Both the position numbers and the translations under genes were made by a program. A stretch of DNA of 64,000 bases from Arthrobacter sp. NtRootA1 (GTDB lineage Bacteria > Actinomycetota > Actinomycetes > Actinomycetales > Micrococcaceae). Below are positions 53,871 through 61,654 of this stretch, piece after piece. Every line of letters begins with the position of its first letter. Position 1 is the first letter of the stretch. The notes under the pieces were generated by a model. It was given only the letters and a program-made list of their open reading frames with translations, had not been told where the DNA came from and made no database searches. Where the stretch lies: contig NZ_AP024630.1 in assembly GCF_019976975.1 (NCBI RefSeq), positions 1,364,001 through 1,428,000 of the forward strand, written 5' to 3'.

Positions 53871-54890
53871 CTAACCAGCCGTGCCCCTGACCGGCGCCGT
53901 CGAGTTGCGCACCACCAATTGCGGCATGAGGCGTTCGTCGGCGATGGGGGCATGCGGATTATTGAGCCGTTCCAGGGCTACTGTGCCGGCAGCCCGACCC
54001 AATTCAACGGCATGCAAATCCACGGACGTGAGGTCGATGCCGTGCAGGTGGGCGGTCCTGGAATTGTCGTAGCCCACAAGGGACAAATCGTCGGGAATCG
54101 AGAGTCCCCGTGCGTAGGCGGCTTCACGGACGCCGAGGGCTAGTTGGTCGTTGTGGGTGAAAATCGCAGTCGGACGGTCGGAGCGGCTCAGCATCTGTGC
54201 GGCCGCACGCTGTCCTGCGTCCGGTGTGAAGTCCTCTGCCGCGACCGTCTGGGGTGCGAGCCCGGCGTCGCGCATTGTTTGCTCGTAACTCCGGCGACGG
54301 ACGACGTGGCCGTCGTAGACAGGGCCGGACAGATGCGCGATGCGAGTGTGCCCGAGGCTGAGGAGATGTTGGGTTGCCGCCCTGGCTCCCGCAAAGTCAT
54401 CCGAGTACACGCTGTCCACGCCGAGCACGGGCCGCGTCACACTCACCAGAGGGACGATTCGGGCCATCTCCTGCACGCGTTCGTCCGAGTCCAGCAGCGT
54501 AGCTGCGATGATAATTCCGACCCGGGCCTCTATCAGCGATTCCAGCGCGCCGGGATCTACGCCGTCCACGGACCGCGAAACGCTCAGGATGAGCCGGTTG
54601 CTGTCTTGGGGGAGCGCTGTTCGGACGCCGCTGAGGACATCAGCGTAGATCTCGTTGCGGATGTCCAGCAGGTAAAGTCCGACGGCGGAACGGTGCTTGC
54701 GTGCCAGATCGGCGGCTACTGCGTTTGGCCGGTACCCGAGACGCTTGGCGGCCTCGAAGATGGCCTGCTTCGTTTCGTGGCTGACACCTGGCGCGCCGCG
54801 GAATGCGAAAGACACCAAGGTCCGGGAAACGCCCACTTCGCGCGCGACGTCGCTTTGCGTGGCGGGGCGGTGCTGGGGGTCAGGGGCCAT
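53871..54890 (-). CDS. LacI family transcriptional regulator
   Basis: 339 residues. The N-terminal helix-turn-helix and hinge read TQSDVAREVGVSRTLVSFAF and AAKRLGYRPNAVAADLAR. A periplasmic-binding-like effector domain follows, with TQHLLSLGHTRIAHLSGP and the C-terminal GRAAGTVALERLNNPHAP. GGGAGGA lies 6 nt before the ATG. It is divergent from the sugar-porter MFS gene, and most likely controls it. The sugar or polyol sensed is unknown. Confidence 0.92.
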   Translation of the reverse strand: MAPDPQHRPATQSDVAREVGVSRTLVSFAFRGAPGVSHETKQAIFEAAKRLGYRPNAVAADLARKHRSAVGLYLLDIRNEIYADVLSGVRTALPQDSNRLILSVSRSVDGVDPGALESLIEARVGIIIAATLLDSDERVQEMARIVPLVSVTRPVLGVDSVYSDDFAGARAATQHLLSLGHTRIAHLSGPVYDGHVVRRRSYEQTMRDAGLAPQTVAAEDFTPDAGQRAAAQMLSRSDRPTAIFTHNDQLALGVREAAYARGLSIPDDLSLVGYDNSRTAHLHGIDLTSVDLHAVELGRAAGTVALERLNNPHAPIADERLMPQLVVRNSTAPVRGTAG

Positions 54891-54920
54891 AGTTCATCCT
54901 CCCACGGGGAAAGAATGAAA

Positions 54921-54951
54921 AAATGTCATTTGTTAGTTTGACCTTACATTT
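54921..54951. promoter_or_regulatory. Candidate operator between lacI and the MFS gene
   Basis: AAATGT (54921-54926) and ACATTT (54946-54951) are inverted, with 19 nt between. The AT-rich stretch stands out from the surrounding GC, and TTGACC at 54938 could be a -35. The symmetry is weaker than a classical LacI operator, so the call is tentative. Confidence 0.35.
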
Positions 54952-55024
54952 AAGCCTTTCGCGCGTTAGTCTGTACTTCAGGGCGGGCGACTATGGCCTG
55001 CAACACAATGACAAAGGAGTCCCG

Positions 55025-56473
55025 ATGTCTGCTACGCAAACGCAGAGCAAAGGAACCGGCAATGCTGCCCTTCCTCCGCTAACCAATGGCCCGCATCGAA
55101 AGCGGCTGGGCCTTGTTGCCCTGGTGGCTACGTTCGGAGGCCTGCTGTTCGGCTACGACACTGGTGTCATCAACGGCGCACTGAGGCCAATGACGGTCGA
55201 CCTCGCACTGACACCGCTGACCGAAGGGATCGTCACCAGTTCACTGTTGTTTGGGGCCGCTGCCGGAGCAGTCGGCGGCGGGCGCCTGTCAGACGGCTGG
55301 GGCCGCAGGAAGACGATCATCCTCCTGGCCGTGCTGTTTTTCGTGGGTACATTGGCCTGTGTCTCGGCGCCAAGCTTTGAGGTCATGGTCATCGGGCGCG
55401 TGATCCTCGGCCTGGCCGTTGGCGGTGCTTCCACAGTGGTGCCCGTTTTCCTTGCCGAGCTGGCGCCCTACGAAATCCGTGGTTCCCTGGCCGGGCGGAA
55501 CGAACTCATGATTGTCATCGGCCAGTTGGCAGCGTTCGTTGTCAACGCCATCATCGGCAATGTCTGGGGCGAAGTGGGCGGGGTCTGGCGCATCATGCTC
55601 GCTGTTGCCGCCCTTCCCGCGATCGCACTGTTCTTGGGCATGCTGCGGATGCCGGAATCTCCACGCTGGCTCATCTCAAAGGGCAGGAACTCGGAGGCCT
55701 TGGCGGTGCTTAAGACCATTCGTTCGGACGAGCGCGCGGAGGCAGAAATGGCAGATGTGAAGCACCTGGCTGACGAAGAAAGGGCATCGAAGGCTACCTC
55801 ATGGGGTGCACTGAAGGACAAGTGGATCCTGCGCATCATTCTTGTAGGCATTGGGCTGGGTGTTGCCCAACAGCTGACGGGCATCAACTCGATCATGTAC
55901 TACGGCCAATCGGTACTCGTTGAGGCCGGATTCGACTCCAACGCCGCCCTCATCGCCAACATCGCGCCCGGTGTGATCGCCGTCGTCGGTGGTGTCATTG
56001 CACTGACGCTGATGCAGCGCGTCAACCGCCGCACAACGCTGCTCCTCGGTTTCACGTTGACTACGGTCTGCCACTTCCTCATCGGTATCGCGTCGATCGT
56101 CCTCCCGGTGGGCAATGCGGCCAGGCCCTTCGTGATCCTTTTCCTGGTGGTTGCGTTCGTGGGATCGATGCAGACGTTCCTGAACATTGCGGTGTGGGTG
56201 ATGCTGTCCGAGATCTTCCCGCTGCACGTCCGCGGTTTCGCCATCGGCCTGTCCGTCTTCTGCCTGTGGATCGCAAACGCCCTGCTGGGTCTCTTCTTCC
56301 CCACACTTGTTGCCGGGATGGGGATCACGGGAACATTCTTCCTGTTTGGTGTCGTAGGCATCCTCGCCTTGGTATTTATCTACACCCAGGTCCCCGAAAC
56401 CCGTGGGCGTACGCTGGAGGCTCTCGAAGAGGACGTCACCACCGGCGCCATCTACCTGGTGCACAAGAACTAG
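55025..56473 (+). CDS. Sugar porter family MFS transporter
   Basis: 482 residues from the ATG at 55025 with AAAGGAG about 7 nt upstream (the open frame reaches 54923 but lacks such a site). Twelve membrane helices. Sugar-porter signatures are GYDTGVINGAL in helix 1, GRLSDGWGRRKT in the 2-3 loop, PESPRWLI after helix 6, GVAQQLTGINSIMYYG in helix 7 and VPETRGRTLEALE at the end. It is likely a proton-coupled symporter for a sugar, polyol or inositol-like substrate. LacI diverges upstream; a strong terminator follows. Confidence 0.93.
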   Translation: MSATQTQSKGTGNAALPPLTNGPHRKRLGLVALVATFGGLLFGYDTGVINGALRPMTVDLALTPLTEGIVTSSLLFGAAAGAVGGGRLSDGWGRRKTIILLAVLFFVGTLACVSAPSFEVMVIGRVILGLAVGGASTVVPVFLAELAPYEIRGSLAGRNELMIVIGQLAAFVVNAIIGNVWGEVGGVWRIMLAVAALPAIALFLGMLRMPESPRWLISKGRNSEALAVLKTIRSDERAEAEMADVKHLADEERASKATSWGALKDKWILRIILVGIGLGVAQQLTGINSIMYYGQSVLVEAGFDSNAALIANIAPGVIAVVGGVIALTLMQRVNRRTTLLLGFTLTTVCHFLIGIASIVLPVGNAARPFVILFLVVAFVGSMQTFLNIAVWVMLSEIFPLHVRGFAIGLSVFCLWIANALLGLFFPTLVAGMGITGTFFLFGVVGILALVFIYTQVPETRGRTLEALEEDVTTGAIYLVHKN

Positions 56474-56490
56474 TCACGATTCCAAAAAAG

Positions 56491-56529
56491 CCGGAGGGGA
56501 GCGACGCTCAACGCGTCGTTCCCCTCCGG
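56491..56529. terminator. Bidirectional intrinsic terminator after the MFS gene
   Basis: A 17-bp stem, CCGGAGGGGAGCGACGC (56491-56507) with the matching arm at 56513-56529 and one G-T pair, closes a 5-nt loop. An A-run precedes it (U-run for the minus-strand HAD operon). Confidence 0.9.
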
Positions 56530-56545
56530 CGGTTTCTGCGAAGGT

Positions 56546-57220
56546 CTAGAGGCCGAGCTTCTTGTTGAGCTCGTCCAGGGACTTCACGGTGGCGATGTTG
56601 TACCCGTCGGCGAAGGGTTCAGCACCCCGGTCCAGCATGACAAGGTCACGGAAACCCAGGTTGTACATGGGGATGTGGTCATACAGGGGGTGCGAGGAGA
56701 CGTGCAGGAAGTCCTCCGGCTTGGCGTTCAGGGTGTCGAGCATGTACTCGAACGCTTGAAGACGCGGCTTGTAGGCCTGGGCCTGCTCAGCGGTAAACAC
56801 CGCGTGCCACTCTGCTCCGAGCTTGGGAATGCTGATGTCCAGGAAACTGTCATCGGCGTTGGACAGAGCCACCAGCTTGTAGTTGTCGCCTTGGAGCTTC
56901 AGCGCGGCCGGCACATCCTCGTGGGCGACCGAGCTGCGTACCGCTTCAGCAAGTTCTGCGCCGGCACCAGGGGTCGGTCCAATGCCAAACCGCTTGCACG
57001 CGCGGTCGAAGGCACTCTGAAGGATCTCAACGTAAGGCTTGTAGTCGCCGTTGACCTCGTCGAACCGGTACGCGCGGAATACCTTCTTGAAGGCAAGCCA
57101 CTGTTCTTCGGGGATCCGGTCGGCGAGCAAGCGCTGGGTGGTGGGATAGATGTTGAAGTTGATAAGGGTGCCGTAGACATCGTAGGAGATGTACTTCGGC
57201 CGGAAGTTCGTGTCTGCCAT
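56546..57220 (-). CDS. Haloacid dehalogenase type II-like HAD hydrolase
   Basis: 224 residues. Nucleophile Asp14 lies in SYDVYGTLINF, motif II Ser in LVALSNADDSF, motif III Lys in AQAYKPRLQAFEYML and motif IV in HVSSHPLYDHIPMYNLGF. It is closest in style to 2-haloacid dehalogenases, but many of these act as phosphatases or on other 2-substituted acids. It follows the FAD oxidase 62 nt downstream in the LysR-controlled locus, so it probably works on a product of that pathway rather than on xenobiotic halides. Confidence 0.85.
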   Translation of the reverse strand: MADTNFRPKYISYDVYGTLINFNIYPTTQRLLADRIPEEQWLAFKKVFRAYRFDEVNGDYKPYVEILQSAFDRACKRFGIGPTPGAGAELAEAVRSSVAHEDVPAALKLQGDNYKLVALSNADDSFLDISIPKLGAEWHAVFTAEQAQAYKPRLQAFEYMLDTLNAKPEDFLHVSSHPLYDHIPMYNLGFRDLVMLDRGAEPFADGYNIATVKSLDELNKKLGL

Positions 57221-57282
57221 GATTCGTCCGTTCTTAAGGATCTTGTATTTTTTGGGGGTAGAGGTGGCTGTCGATGCTTAGC

Positions 57283-58467
57283 TCAACTCAGAGCCAATGA
57301 GGAGAGCCGTGCGTCCGGTCCGAGGAACCTTGCGGGGTTCATGAAACTGACGTCCGTGTCCGTTGTGCCGTCCAGCACGAGGTCCGCGGCAACGGCTCCC
57401 AGTGCGGAGGCCATCTTGAAGCCGTGGCCGGAGAAGCCGGCAGCCGCCACCACGCCTTCCATTCCGGGAACCATCCCTAGCAGCCCGGTCGCGTCAGGTA
57501 AGTGACCATCCGCGCACACGGCAACTCGAAGGGGCTCTGGAACCAGTCCAGGAATGAATTCCCGGACCCACGCCCGGATGGTGTTCAAATGCTGGGGGTC
57601 CCAGGTGTGAGGCTTCTCCATGGACTCAACCTCATCCAGGAATATGCTCGCCACCACTTTCACGGTCCAACCGTCAGCACTGGGGAATCCGTAGAACTGG
57701 GCTTTGTCCGGCCTCCCGTCTTCCTCGGCCCTCCGGAGGAAGACGGGCATATCTTCCCTGCAGAATGTTGCTGGGTCCGCAGCGGGAAACCAGGTAAGGA
57801 TTTGCGGCAGAACGGAAAGGTGGACGCCGAGTTCCTTGCAGAGTGCTCCCGCACCGTTGCCTTGGGAGATGATCACCCGGGAGGCAATGATTTCTTCCTG
57901 GTCGGTCCGGACAAGGTATCGGTCACCATGCTTCTCAACGCTCTGAGCTTTCCGGTTACCGAGGAACCGTGCGCCAAGGCGGGCGGCCTCTGCCAGGGCG
58001 GCCGTAACGGCCTTCTCCGACTTCAGGTACCCGCCCTCCGGATCAAGGATCGTGACGTCCGTGTCCCTGATTACGTGCTCGGGATACTTTGCCCTTGCTT
58101 CGTCGCCCCGGAGGAGCTCGTAGTCAAGGCCGTTGTCTTTGCCTGCCGCAAGGAGGGATGCCAGCCGGGGGTTGTGGTCGTCGTAGATCGTGACAGCGCC
58201 GGTGGTGCTGAGTAGCTCGGTACCGGTGACTTTCTCCAGTTCACGCCAGAGGTCTTGTGACCTCTGCAGGAGAGGGGTGTAGTGCCCGCCTTCTGCGTAA
58301 ACCTTGCGGAAGATACGGGATTCGCCGGCATAGGCGGAGAAGGGCCCCGGGATTGAAAACCTGTCAATTCCGATGACCCGCTGGCCGCGGGAGGCGAGCT
58401 GCCAACTTGCCATGCTTCCTACAGAGCCGACTCCGACGACGACGACGTCTGTTTCGAGTGCAGTCAT
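57283..58467 (-). CDS. FAD-dependent oxidase of the sarcosine/N-methyltryptophan oxidase family
   Basis: 394 residues. The dinucleotide site is VVVVGVGSVGSMASWQLA at the N-terminus. The covalent-flavin Cys318 lies in VAVCADGHLPD, equivalent to the Cys of monomeric sarcosine oxidase, and GFSGHGFKMASALG closes the FAD site. The N-terminal substrate loop FSAYAGESRIFRKVY differs from the SHG..R loop of sarcosine oxidase, so the substrate probably differs. It oxidises an amine or a 2-hydroxy or 2-amino acid with oxygen. Transcription starts from one of two matching inverted promoters beside lysR, about 74 nt upstream of the ATG. The HAD gene follows. Confidence 0.85.
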   Translation of the reverse strand: MTALETDVVVVGVGSVGSMASWQLASRGQRVIGIDRFSIPGPFSAYAGESRIFRKVYAEGGHYTPLLQRSQDLWRELEKVTGTELLSTTGAVTIYDDHNPRLASLLAAGKDNGLDYELLRGDEARAKYPEHVIRDTDVTILDPEGGYLKSEKAVTAALAEAARLGARFLGNRKAQSVEKHGDRYLVRTDQEEIIASRVIISQGNGAGALCKELGVHLSVLPQILTWFPAADPATFCREDMPVFLRRAEEDGRPDKAQFYGFPSADGWTVKVVASIFLDEVESMEKPHTWDPQHLNTIRAWVREFIPGLVPEPLRVAVCADGHLPDATGLLGMVPGMEGVVAAAGFSGHGFKMASALGAVAADLVLDGTTDTDVSFMNPARFLGPDARLSSLALS

Positions 58468-58547
58468 GCTTTACCTTGCTTTCCCTTATTGCGCGCCGTT
58501 GTCCCGTTTTCGCTGGAGCTACCTCGGCTGTGGCTTCCAGTCACTCG

Positions 58548-58617
58548 AGCGTACGACACAAAAAGAAGGTGATTAAGGGGCCGTGAGACAATGCATTGTT
58601 TCCAAAAACGAAAGAAG
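58548..58617 (-). promoter_or_regulatory. Left copy of the 70-bp LysR promoter/operator element
   Basis: Read on the minus strand, this segment has GGAAACAATGCATTGT with a LysR-type dyad ACAATGCATTGT (58588-58599), then -35 TTAATC (58571-58576) and -10 TACGCT (58548-58553) at 17 bp spacing. It points toward the FAD oxidase gene. 56 of 70 positions match the right copy at 59552-59621. Confidence 0.8.
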
Positions 58618-58623
58618 CAGGAG

Positions 58624-59526
58624 ATGGACCTTACATCGATCGATGATTTGGAGTTTTTTGAACAGATTGCCCGTTCCCAGAGCCTCACTGAAGCGGCCAG
58701 GAACTGGGGAAAATCGGTGTCTGCCGTCAGCAAACGGCTTGCAGCGCTCGAGTCACGGCTAGGGGTAGCGCTGGTACGGCGCAGCACCCGCCGCCTGACC
58801 CTCACCGAAGAGGGGCAACGCTATGCGACAGGTGCTGTGGCTATCCTGCAGCAGAAAACAGATCTCGAAGACGCGTTGTCCGTACAGCACGGTGAGCTCA
58901 AGGGACGACTCCGTGTGCACTCGAGCCTGGGCATCGGACGCAAGCACATTGCGCCGCTGTTGGGGGAGTTCGTCCGGCAGCACCCCCTGATTCAGATAGA
59001 CCTGGAGATCTCGCCGCTGCCTCTGAACATAGCTGGCACGAATTTCGACATTGCTGTCCGCGTCGGCGGATTGTCGGACTCCAGGCTCAAGGGAAAACTC
59101 CTCGCGCCGAACCGGAGGATTGTGTGCGCGGCGCCGAGCTACATGGAAGGTGCCCCGCCGCTGCAGACCATCAGGGACCTGGAACGGCACAACTGCATCG
59201 TCCTGCGGGAAAACAACGCCGACTATTCGCTATGGCGCTTTGGCGGGAAGGGGCAAGAATACGTCGACGTCAGAGGCAACATGATCAGCGACGACGGAGA
59301 CGTAGTGACCGACTGGTGCATCCAGGGCCTTGGCTTGATCATGCGCTCTACGTGGCACGTCAACCCGCTGATCCGTCAGGGAGTACTCCAGCAGGTCCTG
59401 CCGGACGTCCCGACACCCAACGCCGATATTTTTGCCCTCTACCCGTCCACTGCCAAAACACCACGCCGGATCACCGCCGCCATCGAACACCTGCGGCAGG
59501 GGCTCGCGACCAGGTTGGGGTCCTAG
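58624..59526 (+). CDS. LysR family transcriptional regulator
   Basis: 300 residues from the ATG at 58624. The N-terminal winged helix runs from LEFFEQIARSQSLTEAARNW to KRLAALESRLGVALVRRSTR, and the effector domain follows (RVHSSLGIGRKHIAPLLGEF, VRVGGLSDSRLKGKLL). An upstream in-frame ATG at 58591 is open but lies inside the left 70-bp operator element, so I prefer the later start; a leader-free use of 58591 is possible. The gene lies between two inverted copies of the same promoter element, which makes it the likely regulator of both flanking operons, and of itself. The inducer is unknown. Confidence 0.9.
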   Translation: MDLTSIDDLEFFEQIARSQSLTEAARNWGKSVSAVSKRLAALESRLGVALVRRSTRRLTLTEEGQRYATGAVAILQQKTDLEDALSVQHGELKGRLRVHSSLGIGRKHIAPLLGEFVRQHPLIQIDLEISPLPLNIAGTNFDIAVRVGGLSDSRLKGKLLAPNRRIVCAAPSYMEGAPPLQTIRDLERHNCIVLRENNADYSLWRFGGKGQEYVDVRGNMISDDGDVVTDWCIQGLGLIMRSTWHVNPLIRQGVLQQVLPDVPTPNADIFALYPSTAKTPRRITAAIEHLRQGLATRLGS

Positions 59527-59551
59527 CTTCCCGCTGACGGGTCTATCCGCA

Positions 59552-59621
59552 CTTCTTTCGTTCTTGGAAACAATGCGTTGTCTGGTGCGCCGTTAATCAG
59601 CAGCTTCTTGTGCCATACGCT
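59552..59621 (+). promoter_or_regulatory. Right copy of the 70-bp LysR promoter/operator element
   Basis: GGAAACAATGCGTTGT (59566-59581) with a LysR-type dyad, then -35 TTAATC (59593-59598) and -10 TACGCT (59616-59621) at 17 bp spacing. The -10 ends 7 nt before the ATG at 59629, so the downstream mRNA is probably leaderless. It is inverted relative to the left copy. Confidence 0.8.
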
Positions 59622-59628
59622 GATTTGC

Positions 59629-60297
59629 ATGACTAACCCCCCGGTCCTTGCAATGCTGCACACAGTCCCTGGCTTGGTTAAGGACATGGAAGCCCTGGCC
59701 TCCGAGGTAGTCCCTGGCATTCGTGTCCTGCACTATGTGGATGAGTCCTTGCTCCAGGACACCATTGCCAGGGGAACAACTCCAGGACACGTTCGGCGCC
59801 GTTTGGTGGACTATGCCCGCTACGCCGAGGAATCAGGCGCCCAGGCATTGTTGGTGAGTTGCTCCTCCATCGGCGAAGCCGCAACCGCCGCAGAGGACTT
59901 TGTCTCTATCCCCGTCCTGCGCATCGACACTCCCATGGCCGGGCTCGCCGTCGAATCGGGCGCCAGGATCGGCGTGCTCGCGACCCTGTCTGCAACCCTC
60001 GGCCCAACCACCCGGCTTGTCCGGGACTCAGCCCAGCGGCGGAACAAAAAGCCCGAAATCACGGCCAGAATAGTCGACGGCGCTTTCCAGGCTCTGCGCG
60101 CAGGTGACCGTTCGATGCATGACAGCTTGGTGCTTGCCGCTTTCATTGAACTGGCAGCAGAGTGCGATGTGATCGTTCTCGCCCAGGCGTCGATGGCCCG
60201 CGTCATTGAGCACACCCAAGGACAGCCTGAAGGACCCCTCGTGCTGGCTTCGCCAGATTCTGGAATGAGCCAGCTCAGCACTCTTTTTCCTTCCTAA
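59629..60297 (+). CDS. Aspartate/glutamate racemase-fold protein with a single active-site cysteine
   Basis: 222 residues from the ATG at 59629 (a longer open frame to 59578 has no support). The fold is seen in PPVLAMLHTVPGLV, the first catalytic Cys78 in ALLVSCSSIGE and ARIGVLATLSATLGPT. The second Cys of the racemase family, expected near residue 185, is replaced in IVLAQASMARVIE. A two-Cys racemase mechanism is therefore unlikely; one-Cys relatives include arylmalonate decarboxylase and isomerases. It is the first gene of an operon with the DUF1537 kinase and class II aldolase. Confidence 0.8.
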   Translation: MTNPPVLAMLHTVPGLVKDMEALASEVVPGIRVLHYVDESLLQDTIARGTTPGHVRRRLVDYARYAEESGAQALLVSCSSIGEAATAAEDFVSIPVLRIDTPMAGLAVESGARIGVLATLSATLGPTTRLVRDSAQRRNKKPEITARIVDGAFQALRAGDRSMHDSLVLAAFIELAAECDVIVLAQASMARVIEHTQGQPEGPLVLASPDSGMSQLSTLFPS

Positions 60298-60337
60298 GAC
60301 TCGTAACCAGAGCCGTCAACCGAGAAAGATACAGACC

Positions 60338-61654
60338 ATGCCAGACACACCAACGAAGGCCAATGTCACTTGGTTGGGCGTCATCGCCGACGACTACACA
60401 GGTGCCTCGGACGTGGCCGGCACCCTTGTCAGCGCCGGAATGCGCGTGGTGCAGACGTTCGGTATCCCCGACGCGTCGATGCAGCTGCACGATGTTGACT
60501 GCATCGTCATTTCGCTGAAGACCCGCAGTGTGCCGGCTGCCGAGGCAGTAGAACAGTCTTTGGCCGCGGCACGTGCCCTGAAATCCCGCGGCGTGCAGCA
60601 GCTCTACTTCAAGTACTGCTCCACGTTCGACTCAACTCCGGAAGGCAACATCGGCCCAGTGGCAGATGCCTTGCGCGAAGAGTTCGTCCCGGCCGGCCAG
60701 ATCACGGTGGTTGCTCCAGGAACTCCCGCATTGCGCCGCACCGTGTACAACGGCGTGCTGTTCGCCGGCACGGACCTCCTGCAGGAATCGTCCATGCGTC
60801 ACCACCCGCTGACCCCGATGACCGATTCGAACGTGCCACGGCTTCTCCAGGCCCAAAGCAGCAACCCTGTGGGTCACATCGGCTATGGCGCAATAGAAGC
60901 AGGAGTATCCGCGGTTAGGTCGGAACTCGATACCCTGGGCAGCCAAGGCGCCGGGTACGCGGTGGTGGACACACTCAACGACCGTCACCTCGCAGTCCTC
61001 GGGGCTGCACTCCTGGATCACCCGCTCGTCACCGGCGGATCAGGACTGGTGGGAGGGCTGGCCGCCACCCGCAGGTTCCGCGGACAACCGGACCCGGCGC
61101 ATGCTGCCCGTCCAAGTGGCCCTGCTGCAGTGGTCGCCGGCAGTTGCTCCGAGATGACGAATGCCCAAATCCGGGCGTTCCGCGAGGTGTACCCCTGCTT
61201 CCTGGTGGATCCTGTCGCCATCGCAGAAGGACGGGACGTAGTGGCCGAAGCGCTGATGTTCGCCAAGGAAAATCTTCCGGGCGGCCCCATCCTGATCCAT
61301 TCCTCTGCTTCTCCAGAGGAAGTCTTGAAAGCCCAAACGCATCTTGGCAAGGACCGGGCCGCCGAAATAACCGAAGGCAGCCTTTCCGCGATTGCCGAAG
61401 GACTCGTCGGCTTAGGTTGCCGGCAGCTCATCGTCGCCGGCGGAGAAACCTCCGGGGCTGTGGTCCGCAGGCTTGGCATCACCACAGCCCGAGTCGGCAA
61501 GGAGGTCACACCTGGTGTGCCATGGCTGAAAACCGAAACCGACGCCGAGTTGTCCATCCTGCTCAAATCCGGAAACCTCGGAGACCCGCGGCTCTTCCTT
61601 CACGCATGGGACCACGGCCGCATGGGACCACGGCCGATGACGGGGATGGGATGA
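60338..61654 (+). CDS. Four-carbon acid sugar kinase family protein (DUF1537, OtnK-like)
   Basis: 438 residues. The N-terminal substrate domain shows LGVIADDYTGASDVAGTLVSAG and YFKYCSTFDSTPEGNIGPV; the C-terminal nucleotide-binding domain has VAGSCSEMTNAQIRAF and LIVAGGETSGAVVRRLGI. Family members phosphorylate C4 acid sugars such as D-threonate, D-erythronate or 3-oxo-tetronate at O4. The next gene is a class II aldolase overlapping by 4 bp, the standard OtnK-OtnC partnership. The usual NAD-dependent dehydrogenase LtnD is missing from the locus. Confidence 0.9.
   Translation: MPDTPTKANVTWLGVIADDYTGASDVAGTLVSAGMRVVQTFGIPDASMQLHDVDCIVISLKTRSVPAAEAVEQSLAAARALKSRGVQQLYFKYCSTFDSTPEGNIGPVADALREEFVPAGQITVVAPGTPALRRTVYNGVLFAGTDLLQESSMRHHPLTPMTDSNVPRLLQAQSSNPVGHIGYGAIEAGVSAVRSELDTLGSQGAGYAVVDTLNDRHLAVLGAALLDHPLVTGGSGLVGGLAATRRFRGQPDPAHAARPSGPAAVVAGSCSEMTNAQIRAFREVYPCFLVDPVAIAEGRDVVAEALMFAKENLPGGPILIHSSASPEEVLKAQTHLGKDRAAEITEGSLSAIAEGLVGLGCRQLIVAGGETSGAVVRRLGITTARVGKEVTPGVPWLKTETDAELSILLKSGNLGDPRLFLHAWDHGRMGPRPMTGMG

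Noticed and set aside
56546..57220. True 2-haloacid dehalogenase for xenobiotic degradation
   Set aside because: Sequence fits the family, but the operon and regulator point to sugar-acid or amino-acid metabolism, so the halide role is not assumed.
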